Positions 1 through 6,837 of a DNA stretch of 10,447 nucleotides are shown here, piece by piece; the stretch's first letter is position 1; the number at the start of each line of letters is the position of its first letter. This DNA comes from Desulfobacteraceae bacterium. GTDB lineage: Bacteria; Desulfobacterota; Desulfobulbia; Desulfobulbales; Desulfobulbaceae. The stretch is taken from positions 10,070 through 20,516 of the forward strand of contig JALHJD010000091.1 in NCBI GenBank assembly GCA_022837185.1, in the 5' to 3' direction. Both the position numbers and the translations under genes were made by a program. The notes beneath the pieces are model-generated. The model worked only from the letters and a program-made list of their open reading frames with translations, searched no databases and was not told the origin of the DNA.

Positions 1-1573
1 CGGCCTGCGCATGCTAAAGGCGGTGAAGAGAGGGGCGAAGCTGATCGTCGCCGACCCCCGGCGGATCAAGCTGGTCGACCACGCGGCGATCTGGCTGCGG
101 CACCGGCCGGGGACGGATGCGGCCCTGGTGAACGCCCTGTGCCATGTCATTCTTCGCGACGACCTGGCCGACAGGCAGTTCATTGCCGAGCGGACCGAGG
201 GGTTTGATGCGTTTGCTGCGGCCGTTGCCGGCTGCACCCCGCAGTGGGCGGAAACAATCACCGGCGTTCCCGCGGCGGACATCGAGGAGGCCGCCCGGAT
301 GTATGGAGCCGCCGGGCGGGCCGGGATCTATTACACCATGGGGGTGACCCAGCATACGTCGGGTACCAGCAATGTCCGGGCACTGGCCAACCTGGCCCTG
401 GCAACCGGCAACCTGGGCAAGCGCGGGGCCGGACTCAATCCCCTGCGGGGGCAGAACAATGTCCAGGGAGCCAGCGACATGGGCGGCAATCCCGTCTTCT
501 TCCCGGGCTACCAGCGGGTTGACAACGAGGAAGCCAGGCAGCGGATCGGTGAAATCTGGAAATACATGCCCAGATCGGAACCCGGACTGACGGCGACGGA
601 AATGCCACAGGCCATCCTGGAAGGAAAACTGGCCGGCATGTGGATCATGGGCGAAAACCCGGTCCTCAGCGATCCCAATATGAGTCATGTCCGCGAGGCC
701 CTGGAAAAGCTGGATTTCCTGCTGGTGCAGGATATTTTCCTCACCGAGACGGCGGAACTGGCCGATGTCGTCCTGCCGGCGGCTTCCTTTGCCGAGAAGG
801 ACGGCACGTTCACCAATACCGAGCGCCGGATACAAAGGGTGCGCCGGGCGGTGCGTCCCCCGGGTGAGGCCAGGGACGACCTGACCATCATCAACCTGGT
901 GACCGCCCGCATGGGGTTTGATCACATCGTCCCCCTGTCGCGCGGATTCACCCATCGGTTGTACAATGAAGGCGGGTTTGTCACCGCACCGCCCCTGTGT
1001 GAGACGGTTTTTGCCGAAATAGGCAGGGTCTGGCCCGAGGTCGCCGGCATAACCTATGAACGGCTGGAGAAAGAAGGAATTCAGTGGCCCTGTACGGATA
1101 TGGACCATGCGGGCACGCCCGTACTGTTTCAAAACTGCTTTCCCGTCGGCCGAGCCAAGTTCACCCCGGTGAAGTGGGCCGGATCAAGTGAACTGCCCGA
1201 CGAGGAGTATCCTCTGGTTCTGACGACCGGCCGGGTTCTGGCCCAGTATCACACCGGCACCATGTCCCGCCGCTCAAAGATCCTCGAGGATGTCGACAAC
1301 GGACCGCATGTGGAAATCAGCCCGGAGGACGCCGACAGGCTCGGCATCGACAACGGTGAAACGGTACGGGCCGTCAGCCGCAGGGGCAACATCACCCTTC
1401 CTGCACTGATAACCGACCGGGTGTACAACGGCCTGGTCTTTATGCCCTTTCATTACCGGGAGGCGGCGGCCAACCTGCTGACCAACGATGCGCTGGATCC
1501 GGTGTGCAAGATCCCGGAGGCAAAGGTCTGTGCCGTCCGCATCGAGAAAATAACGGCGCCGGTGAATATATGA
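1..1573 (+). CDS. fdhA: Formate dehydrogenase alpha (catalytic) subunit, C-terminal part; 5' end outside window
   Basis: This is a molybdopterin-dependent formate dehydrogenase catalytic subunit, which interconverts formate and CO2. The reading frame is open from base 2 (G-L-R before the Met at 11), so the start and the N-terminal [4Fe-4S] and active-site Cys/Sec region lie upstream of the window. Visible family marks, numbered from the Met at 11, are the KRGAKLIVADPRR nucleotide-type strand (7-19), MGVTQHTSGTSN (110-121), LRGQNNVQGASDMGG (145-159, very like E. coli FdhF), ENPVLSDPN, and a C-terminal molybdopterin-dinucleotide-binding domain from about 399 (YPLVLTTGRVLAQYHTGTMSRRS) to the end. 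The stop is TGA at 1571-1573. The hdrA and mvhD genes follow on the same strand, so this is probably the formate module of a cytoplasmic FDH-Hdr complex. No signal peptide can be judged. Other molybdopterin oxidoreductases are less likely given the FdhF-like motifs. Whether the active site carries Sec or Cys cannot be seen here. Confidence 0.93.
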   Translation, partial: GLRMLKAVKRGAKLIVADPRRIKLVDHAAIWLRHRPGTDAALVNALCHVILRDDLADRQFIAERTEGFDAFAAAVAGCTPQWAETITGVPAADIEEAARMYGAAGRAGIYYTMGVTQHTSGTSNVRALANLALATGNLGKRGAGLNPLRGQNNVQGASDMGGNPVFFPGYQRVDNEEARQRIGEIWKYMPRSEPGLTATEMPQAILEGKLAGMWIMGENPVLSDPNMSHVREALEKLDFLLVQDIFLTETAELADVVLPAASFAEKDGTFTNTERRIQRVRRAVRPPGEARDDLTIINLVTARMGFDHIVPLSRGFTHRLYNEGGFVTAPPLCETVFAEIGRVWPEVAGITYERLEKEGIQWPCTDMDHAGTPVLFQNCFPVGRAKFTPVKWAGSSELPDEEYPLVLTTGRVLAQYHTGTMSRRSKILEDVDNGPHVEISPEDADRLGIDNGETVRAVSRRGNITLPALITDRVYNGLVFMPFHYREAAANLLTNDALDPVCKIPEAKVCAVRIEKITAPVNI

Positions 1574-1575
1574 CC

Positions 1576-1620
1576 CGCGGAGCACAAACCGGGCAAGCCA
1601 TGCAAAGCCGCGCCTCCGCG
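1576..1620 (+). other. Inverted repeat in the fdhA-hdrA spacer
   Basis: A perfect 7-bp inverted repeat, CGCGGAG (1576-1582) with CTCCGCG (1614-1620), encloses a 31-nt loop and begins two bases after the fdhA stop. No T-tract follows, so it is not a standard intrinsic terminator. It could be an mRNA stabilising or processing hairpin that sets unequal fdhA and hdrA levels, or it may be chance in GC-rich DNA. The rest of the 96-nt spacer (1574-1669) shows no gene. Confidence 0.3.
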
Positions 1621-1669
1621 AGTGCACGAACGATAATCTGGACAAATATACTGTAACCTGGAGATACAC

Positions 1670-4600
1670 ATGGGAAAAGGAATGCAACACAGAGCCGGAG
1701 CGGTGATGGTCTTAGGCGGAGGCATTGCCGGAGTGCAGGCCGCGCTCGACCTCACCGAACTCGGCTACTATGTCTATCTGGTGGAAAAGGACGCGGTGGT
1801 CGGCGGGGTCATGGCCCAGCTCGACAAGACCTTTCCGACCAATGACTGCTCGCTCTGAATACTGGCGCCGAAACTGGTGGAGGCCGGTCGGTCTCCCAAT
1901 ATCGAAATGCTCACCAATGCCGACTTCCTGGCCCTGGAGGGCAGGCCCGGCGACTTCACGGCCCGGATCAGGCTGCGGCCCCGCTACATCGACGCCGACA
2001 GCTGCACGGCCTGCGGGCTGTGCACCCAGTACTGCCCCAAGCATCACGTCGATGAGTACAACGAGGGGCTGTCCGTAACCCGGCCGATTCACATCGACTA
2101 TGCCCAGGCGGTGCCGGCGACCTACTACATCGATCCGCGCTCCTGCCTCTATCTGCAGCACCAGACCTGCCAGATCTGCGTGGCGGTCTGCCAGAGCAAA
2201 GCGATCAACTTCAATCAGCAGCCCGAAGAGGTCGAGCTGAAGGTGGGCGCCGTCATTCTGTCCCCGGGGTTCGGCCGGATTACCGAGGAAACCCTGGAGA
2301 AATACGGCTACAACAAGCACCCGGACATCGTCACCAGCATCGAGTTCGAGCGGATGACCACCGCCTCCGGCCCGTTCCGGGGGGAGGTCAAGTGCTTTTC
2401 CGACGGCCGCCATCCCAAGCGGCTGGCCTTCATTCAGTGCGTGGGTTCGCGTGATCTGGGCTGCGGCAACGGTTACTGCTCCTCGGTCTGCTGCATGTAT
2501 TCGATCAAGGAGGCCCTGGTTGCCAAGGAGCACGACCCGGAGACGGACATCACCATTTACTACATGGACATCCGCACCCAGGGCAAGGAGTTCGACAAGG
2601 CCCGGGAGCGGGCAGAGGCCATGGGCGTCCGGTTTGTCCGGGCCAGGGTGGCGGATGTGACTCCGTGGGAGAACCAGCTGCGGCTGACCTATTCCACCCT
2701 GGACGGCTCCCACGCCTTTGAGCCCTACGACATGGTTGTCCTGTCGGTGGGCATGGAATCGCCCCGGGACGCCCGCGGCATCGCCGAAATGGCCGGCGTC
2801 GAACTGAACAGCTACGACTTCTGCCGGACATCCACCTTCACCCCGCTGGAGACAAGCCGCGAGGGGGTCATCGTCGCCGGTGCCTTCCAGGGACCCAAGG
2901 ATATTCCGGAAAGCGTCACCCAGGCATCGGCCGCCGCCGGCATCGCCCGGGGGCAGGGCATAGTCCACAAGTCCTACCCCGAGGAGCAGCCGGAGGAGGA
3001 TGAGATCCGCATCGGCGTCTTTGTCTGCCATTGCGGCATCAATATCGGCTCCGTGGTCAATGTGCCCCAGGTCGAGCAGTCCACCGAGGGCATGGAGGGG
3101 GTGGTCTACCACACCGACAGCCTCTACTCCTGCTCCCAGGACGCCCAGGAGGTGCTCAAGGAAAAGATCAGGGAGCACCGGCTGAACCGGGTGGTCATCG
3201 CCGCCTGCTCCCCCAGGACCCACGAACCGCTCTTTCAGGAGACCCTCAAGGACGCCGGGCTCAACCGCAGCCTGATCGAAATGGTCAACATCCGCGACCA
3301 GTGCTCCTGGGTCCATGCCAATGAGCCCGAGGCGGCCACCGACAAGTCCATGGACCTGGTGCGGATGGCTGTGGCCAAGGCTCGCGGCATGAAGCCCCTG
3401 CCGGAGCAGACCGTGCCGGTCACTCCCCGGGCGCTGGTCATCGGCGGCGGCATCGCCGGCATGACATCTGCCCTGACCCTGGCCGCCCAGGGTTTTGACA
3501 GCCTGCTGCTGGAAAAAGGCAAAGAGCTGGGCGGCAACCTCGGCATGCTCAACACCACCCTGGCCGGGGACGAAACCGCCGCCTACCTCAAGCAGCTGAC
3601 GGAGGCGGTCAGGAAGAACAAGAAGATAACCGTGGCTACCGATGCCGACCTGGTAAACATCTCCGGGTTCATCGGCAATTTCTCCTCGGTCATCGCCTCG
3701 GGCAGCGGGGCAAAGAGAACGGAGCAGATCTATGACCACGGTACGGTCGTCCTGGCCACCGGCGGCCGGGAGCACCGGCCGGACAAGTACCTGCTCGGCA
3801 GAAATAACAAGGTCATGACCCAGCAGGAGCTGGAGAAGCAGCTGGCCGGCAAGGCAAGGAACCGGGCTCCGGACTCGGTGGTGATGATCCAGTGCGCCGG
3901 ATCCCGCGGCGACGATCTCGCCTACTGCTCCAAGGTCTGCTGTAACCACGCGGTCAAGAACGCACTGAAAATCAAGGAGATCAATCCCGGTTCCCAGGTC
4001 ATCGTCCTCTACCGCGACATGCGGACCTACGGCTTTGCCGAGGACGCCTACCGGGAAGCCCGCCTCAAGGGCGTGGTCTTCATCCCCTACGAGGTGGACA
4101 ACAAGCCCGAGGTGTACGAAAAGGGCCGGCGGCTGCATGTCAAATTTTTTGACGCCATCCTCCAGGAGGAGATGGACATGACCCCGGACCTGGTGGCCCT
4201 GTCCGTTGGCATCGTGCCCGAAGGGACCGAGGAGCTCAGCAAGGTGCTCAAGGCACCGCTGACCGACGACCGGTTTTTCCTCGAGGCCCACGTTAAGCTG
4301 CGGCCGGTGGAGCTGGCGGTGGAAGGAGTATATGTCTGCGGCCTGGCCCACGGACCAAAGCCGTTGGACGAAACCATTGCCCAGGCCCAGGCGGCGGCGG
4401 CCAAGGCGGCGATCCCCCTTGTCAAAGGCCACGTATCGGTGGCGCCCATCGTTTCCCATGTCGACGAGGAAACGTGCATCGGCTGCAGCCTGTGCGCGAG
4501 CCTGTGTCCCTATCAGGCCATAGAAATGCTCAAGGTCGACAAAAAGCGCAAGGCGCGCACCATCGCCGCCTCGTGCAAGGCCTGCGGCATCTGCGCCAGC

Positions 4601-4711
4601 CACTGCCCGACCTTTGCCATTTCCATGGGCGGCTTCACCAATGAACAGATCCTCTCCCAGATAGCCGCTTTCGGCGAGGTGGAGAACAAAGAAAAAGCTG
4701 AGGTAAAATGA
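1670..4711 (+). CDS. hdrA: HdrA-type electron-bifurcating flavoprotein, selenoprotein (Sec63), duplicated/fused HdrA
   Basis: This is a heterodisulfide-reductase subunit A homologue: an FAD and iron-sulfur protein that merges or splits electron pairs in the cytoplasm. The ATG at 1670 has GGAG at 1660-1663. The in-frame TGA at 1856-1858 is codon 63, in [16 protein letters not shown], where the family has the second Cys of CSxC-ILAPK. Reading through gives about 1013 residues. The N-terminal half has an FAD loop GGGIAG (16-21), Sec63, a [4Fe-4S] motif C112/C115/C118/C122, a second Cys set C159/C167/C170/C174, and CSSVCC (270-275). The C-terminal half restarts like a separate HdrA: VFVCHCG (C453, C455), GGGIAG (592-597), CSKVCC (753-758), then two ferredoxin motifs C936/939/942/946 and C969/972/975/979. 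This looks like two HdrA modules in one chain, with the Sec motif only in the first. The gene ends at TGA 4709-4711, overlapping mvhD as ATGA. Automatic callers would probably start it at 1877 and lose the first 69 residues. Confidence 0.93.
1856..1892 (+). promoter_or_regulatory. Sec UGA codon and candidate bacterial SECIS hairpin in hdrA
   Basis: Downstream of the TGA (1856-1858), GCCG (1867-1870) and ACTGG (1873-1877) pair with CCGGT (1884-1888) and CGGT (1889-1892). The only defects are an AA bulge and two G-U pairs. The apical loop UGGAGG (1878-1883) begins 20 nt after the UGA and has G at its second position, as in the described bacterial SECIS pattern (hairpin just downstream, G early in the loop). 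The hairpin lies inside the coding sequence, as expected for SelB-dependent decoding. An overlapping alternative stem, ACTGGC (1861-1866) with GCCGGT (1883-1888), is also possible. The pairing was done by eye, without energy calculation. Confidence 0.72.
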
Positions 4712-5310
4712 TGAGTGACCAATTCAGCCCGCGTATCCTGGGCTTTCTCTGCAACTGGTGCTGCTACGCCGCCGCCGACGCGGCCGGCGTCTCCCGCTAC
4801 CAGTACCCGCCGAACCTGCGGACTATCCGCGTCATGTGCACCGGCCGGGTCGATCCGGCTTTTGTTCTGCGCGGCTTCATCGAAGGGGCCGACGGCATCT
4901 TCACCGGCGGATGACAACTGGGCGAATGCCATTACCAGGTTGGTAATTACGACGCAATGGGCATGAAGGCCCTGGTACACAGGGTCCTCAAGGAAATCGG
5001 CATCCGCGAGGAGCGCTTCGGCCTGCAGTGGGCCTCGGCCGCCGAAGCGCCGCGATTCGTCCGGCTGATCACCGATTTTACCCGGCGGATGCAGGAGCTG
5101 GGCCCCCTGGGCCAGGCCGAGGGTCTGTCCAGGGACGAGCTGAAAAAGCGGCTGCAGAAGGGACTCGACATCGTCAGCAGCCAGGCCGTGCGGGTCAGCT
5201 TCGGCAACGCAGCCAAGGCCGTCCGCAAGGACGGCATCTGGACCGACGAACACATCGGCGAGGTCATCAACACCAAAATGGCCAAGTCCCTGGAGAAAGC
5301 GCTGGCCTGA
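4708..5310 (+). CDS. mvhD: MvhD-family [2Fe-2S] electron-transfer subunit, selenoprotein (Sec69), with C-terminal extension
   Basis: This is an MvhD/VhuD-type iron-sulfur protein, which passes electrons from a hydrogenase or formate dehydrogenase module to HdrA. The N-terminus ILGFLCNWCCYAAADAAG (10-27) and the RVMCTGRVDP motif (41-50) are diagnostic. The in-frame TGA at 4912-4914 (codon 69) lies in GIFTGG-U-QLGECHYQVGNY, where relatives have GGCxxGDCHY, so Sec replaces that Cys; C74 follows. Read through, the chain is 200 residues. Methanogen MvhD is about 140, so the last ~60 residues (ending in FGNAAKAVRKDGIWTDEHIGEVINTKMAKSLEKALA) are an extension of unknown role. The start is ATG 4708 or 4711. 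GAGG (4700-4703) is better spaced for 4711, which would make the Sec residue 68. The four-base ATGA overlap with hdrA suggests translational coupling and a 1:1 complex. Without read-through, annotation would give two fragments, 4708-4914 and 4957-5310. Confidence 0.92.
4912..4956 (+). promoter_or_regulatory. Sec UGA codon and candidate bacterial SECIS hairpin in mvhD
   Basis: After the TGA at 4912-4914, ATTACC (4931-4936) pairs perfectly with GGTAAT (4942-4947) around the five-base loop AGGUU (4937-4941). The loop begins 23 nt after the UGA and has G at its second position, resembling the GGUCU-type loop of the E. coli fdhF SECIS. A lower stem TGC (4927-4929) with GCA (4954-4956) can close an internal loop. 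This is the clearer of the two SECIS candidates in the window. Confidence 0.8.
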
Positions 5311-5330
5311 CTTTCGTCTCGCCAGAATAC

Positions 5331-5366
5331 AAAGCCCGGCCTCCGCAAAGAGGACCGGGCTTTTTT
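5331..5366 (+). terminator. Intrinsic terminator after mvhD
   Basis: AAAGCCCGG (5331-5339) pairs perfectly with CCGGGCTTT (5355-5363). The stem can continue through CCTC (5340-5343) with GAGG (5350-5353) past one bulged A. A run of six T (5361-5366) follows the GC part of the stem. It lies 20 nt after the mvhD stop and marks the end of the fdhA-hdrA-mvhD transcript. Confidence 0.93.
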
Positions 5367-5589
5367 GGTTCAAGGCAATTGCCAGAGAACTCAAAATTGA
5401 CATCGATATGCTCATATAACCCCTGACCGGAATTATCCTGCAACCGGCAAAACAAATACCATTTCTTCCGGGGAGAAGGCTTTCTGGGCCCGCAAAGCAA
5501 AAATGAGATTGAATTTTCCGGAAAATATAATATACAAACAGGATAAACTCATCGGGGTGTGGACCGATTTTTCAGTACGCCCAGGCAAT
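5367..5589 (+). other. Intergenic region upstream of the LuxR-type regulator
   Basis: This region between the terminator and the preferred regulator start is AT-richer than its surroundings and holds the palindrome/TATAAT element at 5513-5531. A perfect TTGACA occurs at 5397-5402, but the nearest -10-like box (TATAAC, 5415-5420) is only 12 bp away, so it is not accepted as a promoter. A GGGGAGAAGG stretch at 5470-5479 looks like a ribosome site but lies about 24 nt before the ATG at 5503, too far to serve it. No small gene was recognised. Confidence 0.5.
5513..5531 (+). promoter_or_regulatory. 14-bp palindrome overlapping a TATAAT box; probable promoter/operator of the luxR-type gene
   Basis: ATTTTCCGGAAAAT (5513-5526) is a perfect 14-bp palindrome, and its last T is the first base of a consensus TATAAT (5526-5531). 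No good -35 lies 16-18 bp upstream (ATGAGA at 5503-5508), so the promoter, if real, would depend on an activator bound at the palindrome or be repressed there. The arrangement implies that the regulator starts translation downstream of 5531. Confidence 0.5.
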
Positions 5590-6786
5590 ATGGATTTTTC
5601 TCACCGATCCTCTGTTTTCATGTCACCCGCCAACGGACCTGCAAAGGAAAAACCGGCTCATGAGCGGGCCGGCCTGATCGAGACCATATACCGGACAGTC
5701 AGCGAGCCGGGCGCCTGGCAGGAACTGCTCCGGGATCTGGTGGCGGTTACCGGCTCGCGCTCGGCCAGACTGCTGGTGATGAACCGGGCGGCAACCCGCG
5801 TCAGAGCGAGCATCAAATTGAACATTGACGACTGCTATCACCGTCAATACGTGGAGCATTACGTCAACACCTGTCCCTGGCGTCCCGAGCTGCGATTCAT
5901 GCGTCCCGGCCGCCTCTATTCAACCTATATGCATTTCAGTTGTCCCCAGCAGGAATTCTACCGTACCGAGTTCTTCAATGACTGGGCCCGTCCGCAAAAT
6001 ATTCACCACGGGGTCTGCGGCACGGTGTACCGCGACTCCGCCACCTCGGTGCAGTTGCTGATCCAGCGCACCCGCGGCCAGGGATACTATACCGATGACG
6101 AGACCGCTTTTATCAACGATCTCATACCGCATATCCAGCATTCCATCCTGATCGCCGGGCAGCTTGCACCCTCCCGGGCACGTGGCGAGGCAATCGCCAT
6201 TGCCGCCGGCGGCGAGCCATTGCCTTTTCTGCTGCTGGACCGCTCGTTGCGGATTATTTATTTAAGCCCGGGCGCCGAGAAGCTCGTCGACGGCAGTCCG
6301 TGGCTGGAAGTGCGGAACAACCGACTGCTGCTCACCGACGAACTGCGCAATCGCCGCCTGCGAAAACTGCTCCGCGAATGTCTGGCCGCGGCCGAAACCC
6401 GTACCTTTCCCGCTTCCGGCGGCACACTGGCGGTCGCCCGCCCCGGTGCTCCGGACCTGCGGCTGCTGGTACGGCCGGTGCATCCGGATGTGAAGATGCT
6501 GGTCGGGCCGCCGTCGAGCTATGTCGCGGTATATCTGTATGATCCCGCAATCCGGGTCGGGATAGATCATGAGCGGCTCCGCGAAATCTACGCGCTGTCG
6601 GAGGCGGAAGCCCGGGTGGCGGCGGCAATGGTTGAGACTCCCGATACCGCCGAGGTGGCGAAGCACTGCGCCATCAGCCTGCATACGGTCCGCTCGCACG
6701 TCAAGACTATCTTCGCCAAAACCGGGACCCACAGCAGGGCCGACCTGATGAAACAACTGCTGACCGGTCCGGCCCGCTGCCGCTAG
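5590..6786 (+). CDS. LuxR-type helix-turn-helix transcriptional regulator with unknown sensor domain
   Basis: This is a DNA-binding regulator. Numbered from the Met at 5590 (398 residues), the C-terminus (about 328-393) is a GerE/LuxR HTH: LSEAEARVAAAMVETPDTAEVA followed by recognition helix ISLHTVRSHVKTIFAKTG. The N-terminal ~195 residues (LIETIYRTVSEPGAWQELL..., then conserved-looking aromatic and Cys-rich segments) resemble the sensor part of orphan LuxR-family proteins. A PAS-like segment (PLPFLLLDRSLRIIYLSPGAEKL) follows at about 209-305. No receiver domain or acyl-homoserine-lactone-binding signature was recognised. The longest frame starts at 5503, but that extra stretch has rare codons (aga, ata, ata), no ribosome site and a palindrome/TATAAT. 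I therefore prefer 5590, which has a weak AGG at 5583-5585; 5620 is also possible. The hydrolase gene 51 nt downstream is probably co-transcribed and may be its target or may process its ligand (inference). Confidence 0.85.
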   Translation: MDFSHRSSVFMSPANGPAKEKPAHERAGLIETIYRTVSEPGAWQELLRDLVAVTGSRSARLLVMNRAATRVRASIKLNIDDCYHRQYVEHYVNTCPWRPELRFMRPGRLYSTYMHFSCPQQEFYRTEFFNDWARPQNIHHGVCGTVYRDSATSVQLLIQRTRGQGYYTDDETAFINDLIPHIQHSILIAGQLAPSRARGEAIAIAAGGEPLPFLLLDRSLRIIYLSPGAEKLVDGSPWLEVRNNRLLLTDELRNRRLRKLLRECLAAAETRTFPASGGTLAVARPGAPDLRLLVRPVHPDVKMLVGPPSSYVAVYLYDPAIRVGIDHERLREIYALSEAEARVAAAMVETPDTAEVAKHCAISLHTVRSHVKTIFAKTGTHSRADLMKQLLTGPARCR

Positions 6787-6837
6787 GCTTTGCCAAGCCG
6801 GTGCTGCACCATTCTGCTCCAATCGAGGTGAAAATCG

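Noticed and set aside
14..1132. 372-residue minus-strand open frame opposite fdhA
   Set aside because: It is an antisense shadow of a well-recognised formate dehydrogenase.
1641..1669. TATACT at 1647-1652 as a promoter for hdrA
   Set aside because: There is no -35 at suitable spacing, and a start there would leave almost no leader before the ribosome site at 1660.
1670..1858. hdrA as a broken gene (62-residue ORF followed by a separate 944-residue ORF)
   Set aside because: The frame is unchanged across the TGA, homology is continuous, the stop falls on a Cys-equivalent site, and a SECIS-like hairpin follows.
1712..4603. 963-residue open frame on the minus strand
   Set aside because: It is antisense to hdrA, a by-product of GC-rich codon bias. 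The translation has no recognisable domain, whereas the plus strand is clearly HdrA.
4708..4957. mvhD as a truncated gene or pseudogene
   Set aside because: There is the same pattern of in-frame read-through, a Cys-equivalent position, intact downstream motif CHYQVGNY and a strong hairpin.
5397..5420. TTGACA...TATAAC as a promoter
   Set aside because: The spacing is 12 bp, well short of the 16-18 bp needed for a standard sigma-70 promoter.
6786..6799. Small hairpin GGCTT/AAGCC after the regulator stop as a terminator
   Set aside because: The stem is only 5 bp and no T-tract follows; the downstream hydrolase is probably co-transcribed.
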